Below, piece after piece: positions 1-6,222 of a stretch of 6,222 bases of DNA; the first letter of the stretch is position 1; every line of letters begins with the position of its first letter. Where the stretch lies: contig JAJFHW010000102.1 in NCBI GenBank assembly GCA_021775385.1, positions 1 to 6,222 of the forward strand, written 5' to 3'. The stretch comes from Hyphomicrobiales bacterium. Lineage in GTDB: Bacteria > Pseudomonadota > Alphaproteobacteria > Rhizobiales > HXMU1428-3. The notes under the pieces were generated by a model. It was not told the origin of the DNA. It did no database searches and saw nothing but the letters and a program-made list of their open reading frames with translations. A program made the translations under genes and the position numbers.

Positions 1-552
1 CGTACCACACCAATCCACGAAAAAAACTTATCTCATAAAGAGGCCGTGATGATGGGGGCAAAATTATTAAAGTCGCGTCATGTGGTTGAAAGTGATGGAG
101 AATTAATGGCATGCCTTGCGGCTGAAGTTGTTGGCGCAATGAATGAAAGTGCCTCTGAGCTTCGTCAAATGTTATTTCGCCAATTGATTAGCAGTAAAGA
201 ATCAAGTGAACTGCCCAAAAGGATGGCCCCGATTTTAGAAACTCCACCAGAATTACCTGAGTTTACGCGTGAGGTAAAAGCGATTGCTGCTGAAAGTGCT
301 GTTGGTTGGCCAGGAAACAAACGTGCGTTTATTTCCCATGTGTGGCGCGATTTAAAAGCAAAATTCCCTCTGTGGAGTTTAAACGAAGACGAATATAAAG
401 ACATGATTTTAAACGCACAGCGCTCTGGGTTATTACGCCTCACAATCGCTGATCTGCGTGATAAATCTAATGTTGAAGACGTTGCTGAAAGTCGCATCGC
501 CTATAAAAATTCCGAATGGCATTTTATAAGGGTGGAAGATGAGAATGAGTAA
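1..552 (+). CDS. Partial unknown protein, C-terminal part, upstream partner of the double NTPase
   Basis: The frame is open from base 1 to the TAA at 550-552 with no stop, so 183 residues of a longer protein are visible. A GTG at 46 and ATGs at 49 and 52 could serve as starts, but no clear ribosome binding site precedes them, so I treat the gene as 5'-truncated by the window. No enzyme motif is visible. The first half is helical and acidic. The last ~95 residues (from about FTREVKAIAAE) read like a compact helical, winged-helix-type domain: an ISHVWRDLK helix, then NEDEYKDMILNAQRSGLL, then LRLTIADL, ending in SEWHFIRVE. I recall similar C-terminal tails in uncharacterised proteins encoded beside large ATPases, but cannot name a family. 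The stop overlaps the start of the next gene, implying translational coupling and a shared complex or pathway. Function unknown; DNA binding or an adaptor role is inference only. Confidence 0.65.
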   Translation, partial: RTTPIHEKNLSHKEAVMMGAKLLKSRHVVESDGELMACLAAEVVGAMNESASELRQMLFRQLISSKESSELPKRMAPILETPPELPEFTREVKAIAAESAVGWPGNKRAFISHVWRDLKAKFPLWSLNEDEYKDMILNAQRSGLLRLTIADLRDKSNVEDVAESRIAYKNSEWHFIRVEDENE

Positions 553-3500
553 AGGACACACCATGACAGTTGCAAGTATGGCAGAAAATGCGACATGGAA
601 GCCAAACGCCCAAACCTTCGAACATTCCATCACCTGGGAAGATGATGTCTGGCGCGTTGATCCGTTTGACGTGGAAGAAGTGCACAAAACCGCACGTGTT
701 AAATTTAACGAAATTCTCGACAGCGTCACATTAGCACCGCATCGTGTGCAATCACGCATGATGCTTTTTCACGGGCAATCTGGTGCAGGTAAAACGCACC
801 TCATTCGTGCTCTGCGCACTTCATCTCATTTAACACGCCGCGCTTATTTCGGTTATGCGCAAATGACACCAGACGTCACCAATTATGCAGATTACTATTT
901 AAGACGTCTCATTAATGCGCTTGAAAAACCCTATGATCCGGTAGACTTCGGCGAAAGCGGCTTGGTGCGCATGTCAAACCGTCTTGTCAAAGAAGCTGAG
1001 TTAATCGAAGAGACCCAAATTGAAGAACTAAGAGAAGGTGAATTCAGTTCTGAAGAACTTGACGAGCTCATCACAGACATGGCCGATGATATCGTCTCAT
1101 CACATCCCTTTATTGAAGAAGACCTAGACGCAAATCTTGTGCGCGCTCTTCTTTATTTACAAAGAAATGATCCGCGTATTGATCAGCGGGTGCGACAATT
1201 CCTTTATGGCACGGCTTTAACCAAGCGCAGCCATCAAATGGTCTCAGCCTTAGAGATAAAAACATCTCAAGATCGAGCCTTTGAACTTATTGAATCTATT
1301 GGTAAAATTACCTATGCAACGGAAGGGTCTCCGCTTGTCTTCTGTATTGACCAAGTTGAAGATCTGCGCTTTTTTGATGATCCCGAAGAGCGTTTCCAAA
1401 AAGCCATTCGTGATTTGATACAAATTGCAAACCGCGTTTCATCTTCAATCGTGTTGATTTCTTGTCTTGATGATTTTTATTTTCAAATGCGTCAATTTCT
1501 GCCGCAAAGCTTCATTGATCGTATAGAAAAAACGGAGCCCGTACTCTTGGGCGAAATGTGTAGTGCTGATGAAGCCCGCATGATTTTAAATCGCCGCATT
1601 AGCCAGGCCTTTCACAAGGCCAAAGGCACTTCAACGGACGAGACGCCGCCACGAGCCGAAGATATTTTTGGTGAAAGCTTTTTTCATGAAGTAGCTGGCT
1701 TGCCGACCAGGCGTTTGCTCGAAGCTTCGCAAACGCGTTGGTTAGAGCTCTCTGGGGAAAAACCCTGTTCGATGGATGAGAAGGAAGCTTCTCAATTCAC
1801 ACCAGCATCACAAACTCCAGCTTCAGTTCAAACTGGTTCGAACCTAACAAACAAATTGACACCAGCCAGAGTCTCTCCTTTGGTTGAAGCGCGCCAAGTC
1901 GCAGCTGAAGATCTTAACCAGCTTTGGGAAAAGTTCACATTTGACCATCAGCCAGAAATTCCGGCAGATGAAGGTGAGCTAATGAGCGTGTTGGCAAGCG
2001 CATTAGTCTTAGCCAAAGACGAATGCGAACAAGGAACCGAGATAGAGATCGAGCCAATTGGTTGGATCGAAGAAGTCTCAGCTATTGATGTGATCGTCTC
2101 TCACGGTAGTGGGCAAAAAGAAAATTCACGCCTCTTTATGTGTAATCGCTCAAGCCAGGGCGGTGGATTGCGCCGTCAAATGGAGCGGGTCATGGCGTCG
2201 ACCCAAGGCCGCAAACCAGTTGTGTTGCGGGCGAGTGATTTTCCGCCGAATGCTAAAAGTTCGACAGCGGTTGCTGTTCGCCAATATTTGCAAAGTGGTG
2301 GCAACCGTTTGGTTATCCCGATCTATGAATGGGAGCGGATGATCATGGTGAAAGATTTCCGTGAAAAATACCATAAAGATCCGAACATCAAAACCTGGAC
2401 ACAGTCAGTCCGGCCGCTCCGGGATTTGCCGTCTGTGCGTATGTTGCTGGGCCTCTCACACGGTGATGATGGCAGCTCAACGACAATGCATAATCAATTA
2501 ACCGGTGGAGCCGCAGCAGCGCCCAATCTTGAGCTTATTGATACGGTGAGTGAATCAAAACATGAAACAGTGTCTCATGATGGGCTGTCTCAAGAACCAG
2601 CAGTTACACCATCTGCCATTGAAACACAGCTCAATGCTCAAATGGAACAAATAGAAAATGACGAAGGCTCACATTTACCAGCTGGTGTTACAGATGGTGT
2701 TTTGCGCCTTGGTCATGCCATGCGTAACCCAACAGAATTAGCCAACTTGGAAACAAGTTTGCTAAGACGTCACGCAGCAGTGCTTGGTGGCTCAGGTTCA
2801 GGTAAAACTACACTTGCTCTCTCGTTAATCGAACAGCTGTTGATGCAAGATATACCGGCCGTTCTAATCGATAGAAAAGGTGACCTTTGTTCTTATGCAA
2901 ATTCAGATGTTTGGGAAGATGACCCGAAAGATAATGAAGAACGCCGCGCTCAAAAAGAGTACCTTAGAGAACACACAGATATTGCAGTCTACACACCAGG
3001 TCGTACATCTGGTCGTCCAATCTCTATCACGCTCTTGCCACAAGGCATGGCTGACTTGCATGACCATGAGCAGTTAGAGCTGGCCAATATGTCAGCAGCA
3101 GCCTTAGGTGAAATGCTTCACTTAGGTGTCTCACCAACTCACCAAAGATATAGCGGCATTCTCTCTGTTGCTCTGAAGTTACTGGGTGAATTTGCTAGAA
3201 AAGAAGTAACACTAACAGACCTGATCACCTTTATGGATGAAGAAGAATCAGAGCTGACCGAAGTGATCTCACGGATGGATCCAAATGGCCGTTTGCGCAA
3301 AGATTTGGTTGCCCAACTAGATAGTTTAAGTCACCGGAATTATGCACTCTTTGATGGTGCCGGTGAATCCATGTCTATGGATGCATTTTTAGGCCGTGAA
3401 AAGCATAAAAAAGAAGGTAAAACAAAGCTTTCCATTATTTACACTGGTTTCCTTGGTGATAATGAAAACATCTTATTTTGGGTGGCTCAGTTCCTCGGCG

Positions 3501-3985
3501 AAGCCCTGCGTTTCTGTCAACGCAACCCATCAGATGTTCTGCAAGCTATGGTGATGTTTGACGAAGCTGATTTATATATCCCAGCTAACTCAAAACCAGC
3601 CACGAAAGAGCCATTAGAAAGCTTACTAAAACGGGCTCGTTCTGCCGGTATGGGGCTGATGCTCGCAACACAAAGCCCGGGCGACCTTGACTATAAGTCA
3701 AGAGATCAAATCACGTCATGGTTCATTGGTAAGGTGAGAGAAGATACAGCGCTTCGAAAATTACGCGCAGCCTTTTCAAGCGATAGTGGGATCGACCCGG
3801 CTCTTGTGTTGCCGAACCAAACAGTTGGCGAATTCCACTTGATTCAAGAGGGCGCAGTGAAGGCGATTAAATCACAACGCTCACTAATTCAGGCTGATCA
3901 AGTGCCATTTGACCGGATCGAAGAATTAGGCCGCGAAACTCTCGGCAAAGACCCAAGCAGTCAAATCGGTTTTAAATTTGAATAG
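539..3985 (+). CDS. Double P-loop NTPase: N-terminal AAA+/STAND-like module fused to a HerA/FtsK-type ATPase
   Basis: This 1148-residue protein carries two complete NTPase modules. Module 1 (about 30-410) has Walker A GQSGAGKT at 79-86 and Walker B FCIDQVEDL around 268-276, with DQxED in place of the usual DE, as in STAND-type NTPases; ISCLDDFYF follows. A Ser/Thr/Gln-rich linker (~415-445) leads to an alpha/beta domain (~450-660) I cannot assign, then a second low-complexity linker. Module 2 (~715-1148) has Walker A GGSGSGKTT at 750-758, Walker B MVMFDEADLY with D1008/E1009, ATQSP at 1043-1047 and a GEFHLIQEG strand near the end, all typical of HerA/FtsK/VirB4-type motors on DNA or protein. 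There are no membrane segments. The start is ambiguous: ATG 539 has TAAGG 7 nt upstream, and ATG 563 (1140 aa) has AAAGGA 6 nt upstream. It is coupled to the upstream gene and ended by a strong terminator. A role in a conflict or defence system is inferred; the specific system is not identified. Confidence 0.9.
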   Translation: MRMSKGHTMTVASMAENATWKPNAQTFEHSITWEDDVWRVDPFDVEEVHKTARVKFNEILDSVTLAPHRVQSRMMLFHGQSGAGKTHLIRALRTSSHLTRRAYFGYAQMTPDVTNYADYYLRRLINALEKPYDPVDFGESGLVRMSNRLVKEAELIEETQIEELREGEFSSEELDELITDMADDIVSSHPFIEEDLDANLVRALLYLQRNDPRIDQRVRQFLYGTALTKRSHQMVSALEIKTSQDRAFELIESIGKITYATEGSPLVFCIDQVEDLRFFDDPEERFQKAIRDLIQIANRVSSSIVLISCLDDFYFQMRQFLPQSFIDRIEKTEPVLLGEMCSADEARMILNRRISQAFHKAKGTSTDETPPRAEDIFGESFFHEVAGLPTRRLLEASQTRWLELSGEKPCSMDEKEASQFTPASQTPASVQTGSNLTNKLTPARVSPLVEARQVAAEDLNQLWEKFTFDHQPEIPADEGELMSVLASALVLAKDECEQGTEIEIEPIGWIEEVSAIDVIVSHGSGQKENSRLFMCNRSSQGGGLRRQMERVMASTQGRKPVVLRASDFPPNAKSSTAVAVRQYLQSGGNRLVIPIYEWERMIMVKDFREKYHKDPNIKTWTQSVRPLRDLPSVRMLLGLSHGDDGSSTTMHNQLTGGAAAAPNLELIDTVSESKHETVSHDGLSQEPAVTPSAIETQLNAQMEQIENDEGSHLPAGVTDGVLRLGHAMRNPTELANLETSLLRRHAAVLGGSGSGKTTLALSLIEQLLMQDIPAVLIDRKGDLCSYANSDVWEDDPKDNEERRAQKEYLREHTDIAVYTPGRTSGRPISITLLPQGMADLHDHEQLELANMSAAALGEMLHLGVSPTHQRYSGILSVALKLLGEFARKEVTLTDLITFMDEEESELTEVISRMDPNGRLRKDLVAQLDSLSHRNYALFDGAGESMSMDAFLGREKHKKEGKTKLSIIYTGFLGDNENILFWVAQFLGEALRFCQRNPSDVLQAMVMFDEADLYIPANSKPATKEPLESLLKRARSAGMGLMLATQSPGDLDYKSRDQITSWFIGKVREDTALRKLRAAFSSDSGIDPALVLPNQTVGEFHLIQEGAVKAIKSQRSLIQADQVPFDRIEELGRETLGKDPSSQIGFKFE

Positions 3986-3987
3986 AT

Positions 3988-4020
3988 AAAAAAGCGGCTC
4001 AAAGTTAGAGCCGCTTTTTT
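3988..4020 (+). terminator. Intrinsic terminator of the NTPase operon
   Basis: A perfect GCGGCTC (3994-4000) / GAGCCGC (4008-4014) stem with a 7-base loop is flanked by A6 on the left and T6 on the right, so the paired region can reach 13 bp. It begins 2 bases after the TAG of the double-NTPase gene. The A tract on the left would also allow termination of any transcript arriving from the right, so it may work in both directions. It separates the NTPase operon from the cob genes. Confidence 0.93.
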
Positions 4021-4077
4021 CTTTCCCAAGTTACCTTCTGTTCTTAAGAATGAAGAAATAAGCGCGTTATCCCCAGC

Positions 4078-4107
4078 TTGGCGTTTCACAAGCAGAATAG
4101 ATATAAA
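4078..4107 (+). promoter_or_regulatory. Possible promoter of the cobG transcript
   Basis: TTGGCG (4078-4083) and TATAAA (4102-4107) are separated by 18 bases and resemble -35 and -10 boxes. This would start transcription near 4114, just before the 92-base element, so the element would lie at the very 5' end of the RNA. The sequence 4021-4127 is AT-rich with no ORF. A promoter is needed somewhere here because a strong terminator lies upstream, but the exact boxes are a guess by eye. Confidence 0.35.
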
Positions 4108-4127
4108 GAAAAAATAAAACCCACTAT

Positions 4128-4219
4128 CTGCCGAAGACAAAAAACGTAGGCCATAGGCCGTCAGCGCTTAGCGCTGCGCCGTCGCAGGGCGGCAGCTTTG
4201 CTACCATTACCCGTGAGAC
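4128..4219 (+). repeat. 92-base structured element, copy 1, in the cobG leader
   Basis: This copy is 78/92 identical without gaps to 5793-5884. It begins with a conserved GAAGACAAAAAAC stretch. Three small hairpins can be drawn: GGCC-ATA-GGCC (4149-4159, formed by a doubled TAGGCC), CAGCGC-TTA-GCGCTG (4162-4176) and CCGTC-GCAG-GGCGG (4179-4192). The end is a conserved single-stranded-looking tract, TACCATT to GTGAGAC. It lies about 170 bases upstream of the cobG start. It lacks the B12 box and the other conserved cores of cobalamin riboswitches that I know. It could be a regulatory RNA or one member of a dispersed intergenic repeat family. The identity to copy 2 is certain; the role is not. 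Confidence 0.85.
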
Positions 4220-4391
4220 AAAAAAACATCTCTCCACCCGAAGAAGGAGCTCAGCCCATTTCGGGCTGAGGGACAAGGCAGCTTTTCTGCCCGGTGCAAG
4301 CACCGCCCCTCGGAGGCCTATGATGTTCAGCTCATAGAACAGCCGTGAGAGATAACATTGAATTCATCTAAAAAGCTTGCTAAATCAAACC
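4220..4391 (+). promoter_or_regulatory. Hairpin-rich 5' leader of cobG
   Basis: This non-coding stretch joins copy 1 of the element to cobG. It can form a run of hairpins: CTCAGCCC/GGGCTGAG (4250-4270, 8 bp, 5-base loop), GGCAG/CTGCC (4277-4291), CGGTG/CACCG (4292-4305, loop CAAG) and CTATGA/TCATAG (4318-4337). None is followed by a T run, so none is a plain terminator. CCGTGAGA occurs both at the end of the element (4211-4218) and at 4343-4350, just after the last hairpin. No clear Shine-Dalgarno precedes cobG. The structure density suggests post-transcriptional control, but no known riboswitch class is recognised. Confidence 0.4.
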
Positions 4392-5690
4392 ATGGCAGAT
4401 TGTCCCGGAATATATAAATTATCAGAAATGAAAGATGGCCTCTTGGCGCGTATACGCATACCAGGCGGTATCTTGTCATCAAAGCAAGCCAGAGTGTTGA
4501 GCTATGCTGCGAAAACCTATGGCAACGGCACAATTGACCTCACCAACAGGGCGAACATTCAATTGCGCGGTATCAAGCCAGAGGCAACTGATGAACTTGC
4601 TCAAACACTTTTAACGGAAAAATTAATTTCTCAATCAATTGAGCATGACCGCTTGCGCAATATCACAATGGACCCGTTAGCAGGATTATGTGATGAGCTA
4701 ATCGATTGTACAGAGTTGGTCAAAAGCTTAGATGAAGCACTCACAACATTAGAGAACCCCGAGCTTTATTCACCGAAAATGGCGTTCGTTTTTGATGGTG
4801 GCGGGCAAACTAACATCAGCGCTACCCCTCATGACTTCGCATTTTTAGCTGTTAAGAATGAAGACACAAATTATGAGCCAAAATTTCAGTTAAGCTTGGC
4901 AGGAACGTTAACCTCTTACTATCTAGATCCTGAAACCATCATTGATGAGATTTTGAATATTCTAGATCGGCTAAAACCCTATAATGGTTTTTCTAATCAG
5001 AGTGAAATTGCAGAAGATCAAACAAAAAACATTCGCATCAAAAATTTGATAAGCCAGTTAGGCGCTGAGCAGCTTTTAGCTATCATCGCACCAAATAAAA
5101 ATGCCGACCTGGTGGAGCAGAAGAAAAATAAACTCCTAAACCATCCAAAAAATTTAAGCGAACAGATAGATAAAACCAAAAGCGCCATCAATTTAATATC
5201 CCCTACCGGACGGTTGAAATTCTTCCAACTAGAAGGCTTGGCTGAATTGGTTGATAGTTATGGTTGCGGTGAACTGCGCCTAACCACCTGGCAAGGAATT
5301 CTCCTTCCCTCAATAAAAGAAGATCACATAGCCGACATTTGGGAAAAAGCAGAAGCCATGGCGCAGCTGACACAGCAAAACGAGCAAAATTTACAAATCA
5401 TCTCTTGTTCTGGCAGTGAAGGGTGCATCTATGGTGGCTTCGAGACAAAATTAACAGCCTTGAATTTACGCGACGAACTTTCTGAATTGGCCATGCCAAA
5501 CCCAGTATCAATCCACCTGTCAGCCTGTGAAAAGGGGTGCGCTACACGCAATAAAACCCACTATCTCATCATGCAGAAACGCGGCTCTGATAAGATCTCT
5601 CTATATACAAATGCAGGCCCAAATACCGAAAAACCTGGAAAATCCATTGAAAAAGAACAATTGATCACTGAAATTAAGAAATTGATCTAA
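4392..5690 (+). CDS. cobG: Precorrin-3B synthase (CobG)
   Basis: CobG converts precorrin-3A to precorrin-3B in the oxygen-dependent cobalamin pathway. It belongs to the nitrite/sulfite reductase family. From ATG 4392 the protein has 432 residues, near the usual length. The first ferredoxin-like half-domain runs from about GLLARIRIPGG through TYGNGTIDLTNRANIQLRG. RNITMDPLAG and KMAFVFDGGG follow, typical of the first core part. The second half-domain is SPTGRLKFFQLEGLAEL to RLTTWQGILLP. The 4Fe-4S cysteines are intact as C-X5-C (339, 345) and C-X3-C (379, 383). An in-frame TTG at 4377 would add five residues, but neither start has a good ribosome binding site. ATG is preferred because the CPGIYKLSEM region matches family N-termini closely behind it. 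No clear terminator follows; 103 bases separate the stop from the second copy of the element. Confidence 0.94.
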   Translation: MADCPGIYKLSEMKDGLLARIRIPGGILSSKQARVLSYAAKTYGNGTIDLTNRANIQLRGIKPEATDELAQTLLTEKLISQSIEHDRLRNITMDPLAGLCDELIDCTELVKSLDEALTTLENPELYSPKMAFVFDGGGQTNISATPHDFAFLAVKNEDTNYEPKFQLSLAGTLTSYYLDPETIIDEILNILDRLKPYNGFSNQSEIAEDQTKNIRIKNLISQLGAEQLLAIIAPNKNADLVEQKKNKLLNHPKNLSEQIDKTKSAINLISPTGRLKFFQLEGLAELVDSYGCGELRLTTWQGILLPSIKEDHIADIWEKAEAMAQLTQQNEQNLQIISCSGSEGCIYGGFETKLTALNLRDELSELAMPNPVSIHLSACEKGCATRNKTHYLIMQKRGSDKISLYTNAGPNTEKPGKSIEKEQLITEIKKLI

Positions 5691-5792
5691 CTTCAATTCA
5701 TGGAATATTCCTGAGACAAAGCAAACTTAAACTTTACGAAGAGAGAACTAGCTCCACTTCAGGCTAAGAATGAAGTATTAGAAGCTTTCAAC
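5691..5792 (+). promoter_or_regulatory. cobG-cobH intergenic stretch before element copy 2
   Basis: No gene is visible. AATTGA/TCAATT spanning the cobG stop region could form a weak 6-bp hairpin without a T run. An 11-base match, TAAGAATGAAG, occurs here (5765-5775) and in the cobG leader (4045-4055). It suggests that homology between the two leaders extends upstream of the 92-base element with an indel of about 55 bases between. No convincing promoter boxes are seen, so cobH may be read through from cobG or have its own weak start. Confidence 0.3.
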
Positions 5793-5884
5793 CTGCGGAA
5801 GACAAAAAACTTAGGCCCTAGGCCGTCAGTGTCTAGCGCTGCACCGTCATAGGGCGGCAGCTTCAATACCATTGCCCATGAGAC
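5793..5884 (+). repeat. 92-base structured element, copy 2, in the cobH leader
   Basis: This second copy differs from copy 1 at 14 positions without indels. In the hairpin at 5827-5841 two C-to-T changes turn C-G into U-G pairs and so keep the stem if the + strand is transcribed. In the hairpin at 5844-5857 both changes (loop ATAG for GCAG) are in the loop. In the doubled TAGGCC the single change is the base between the repeats. Other differences lie in the flanks and in the AGCTTCAATACC stretch. It ends 86 bases before cobH. The role is unknown. Confidence 0.85.
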
Positions 5885-5970
5885 ATAAAAGAGAAACTTA
5901 TACTTGCGCTTTAAAGCGCCTCGCTGCATAACGTGCATTTAATAATGATCAAAAGAATTGAAAAAACTGA
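5885..5970 (+). promoter_or_regulatory. 5' leader of cobH with a perfect palindrome
   Basis: GCGCTTTAAAGCGC (5906-5919) is a perfect 14-base palindrome that could be a protein-binding site or a hairpin. It is followed by TGCA-TAACG-TGCA. A TTGCGC at 5904-5909 could be a -35 box, but no well-spaced -10 box follows. The region before the ATG is A-rich with no Shine-Dalgarno; an in-frame TGA lies immediately before the ATG. Confidence 0.35.
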
Positions 5971-6222
5971 ATGGACTACATTAAAGACGGCGCTGAGATT
6001 TATAAGCGCTCATTCGCGACGATTAGAGCTGAATCTGACCTCTCCAACATTCCTGCAGATCTTGAAAAAGTTGTTGTGCGAATGATTCATGCGGTTGGAA
6101 CAACAGATTTACCCAAAGATGTTGGGTTTTCAGAAGATGTGCTTCAAAAAGGGCGCGCTGCTTTAGAGGCGGGGGCCCCAGTTTTGTGTGATGCCATGAT
6201 GGTGGCAAACGGCATAACCAGA
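5971..6222 (+). CDS. cobH: Precorrin-8X methylmutase (CobH), N-terminal 84 residues
   Basis: CobH moves a methyl group from C-11 to C-12 of precorrin-8X to give hydrogenobyrinate. The visible 84 codons begin MDYIKDGAEIYKRSFATIR, the classic family start (DYIRDG.AIY..SF). They continue with RMIHAVG, which contains the conserved catalytic histidine, and then ALEAGAPVLCDAMMVANGITR, which lines the active site. The gene runs off the right edge; family members have about 210 residues, so roughly 60% is missing. The start is fixed by the family N-terminus and by the in-frame TGA directly upstream. In many alphaproteobacteria cobH follows cobG closely in one operon; here 280 bases containing the repeated element lie between them. 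Confidence 0.95.
   Translation, partial: MDYIKDGAEIYKRSFATIRAESDLSNIPADLEKVVVRMIHAVGTTDLPKDVGFSEDVLQKGRAALEAGAPVLCDAMMVANGITR

Noticed and set aside
4164..4195. SAH riboswitch suggested by AGCGCTGC near the middle of the element
   Set aside because: Only this short string resembles it; the CAGGCTCG part and the downstream AACGGCGCTC pseudoknot strand are missing.
4250..4270. Terminator or attenuator in the cobG leader
   Set aside because: The stem is strong but is followed by GGACAAGG with no T run, so it is not an intrinsic terminator as it stands.
4128..4391. Cobalamin riboswitch upstream of cobG
   Set aside because: The context fits, but I cannot find the B12 box, the GCNACTGT core or the GGGAA/GGTG receptor pattern on either strand. 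A covariance-model search would settle it.
4128..5884. Insertion sequence or composite element bounded by the two repeats
   Set aside because: The copies are in direct orientation, 85% identical, and enclose only cobG; no transposase or target duplication is seen.
5945..6085. 46-codon ORF starting before cobH in another frame
   Set aside because: It overlaps the well-supported cobH reading frame, has no ribosome binding site and its product has no recognisable features.
6023..6208. Reverse-strand ORF opposite cobH
   Set aside because: Its frame is antisense to a clear CobH sequence and its product is a Pro/Leu/His-rich shadow translation.

Overview
The window most resembles the chromosome of a moderately AT-rich, probably alphaproteobacterial, aerobe. 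The taxonomic hint is the aerobic cobalamin pathway: a siroheme/4Fe-4S precorrin-3B synthase (CobG) followed by the start of precorrin-8X methylmutase (CobH). Taxonomy is an inference; there is no rRNA or other marker gene.

Left part (1-4020): the 3' end of a gene that enters from the left edge, then a 1148-codon gene for a double P-loop NTPase. The two overlap by 14 bases and look like the end of one operon. The big protein joins an N-terminal AAA+/STAND-like NTPase, a middle domain of unknown role, and a C-terminal HerA/FtsK-type ATPase. The preceding protein ends in a probable winged-helix-like region. This pairing looks like an accessory, possibly defence or conflict, NTPase system whose upstream parts lie outside the window. 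The operon closes with a strong intrinsic terminator at 3988-4020.

Right part (4021-6222): cobG and the first 84 codons of cobH, both on the + strand. Each is preceded by an unusually long non-coding leader (about 370 and 280 bases). Each leader holds one copy of the same 92-base element, 78/92 identical without gaps. The differences between copies fall in predicted loops, in unpaired stretches, or at stem positions where C-to-U keeps a G-U pair. That pattern fits a structured RNA made from the + strand. It does not match the cobalamin riboswitch consensus as I know it. It may be a cis-regulatory RNA of the cob genes or a dispersed intergenic repeat; this is the most interesting unexplained structure in the window.

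Nothing links the NTPase operon functionally to the cob genes. The boundary near 4020 looks like a junction between an accessory module and a conserved metabolic locus.
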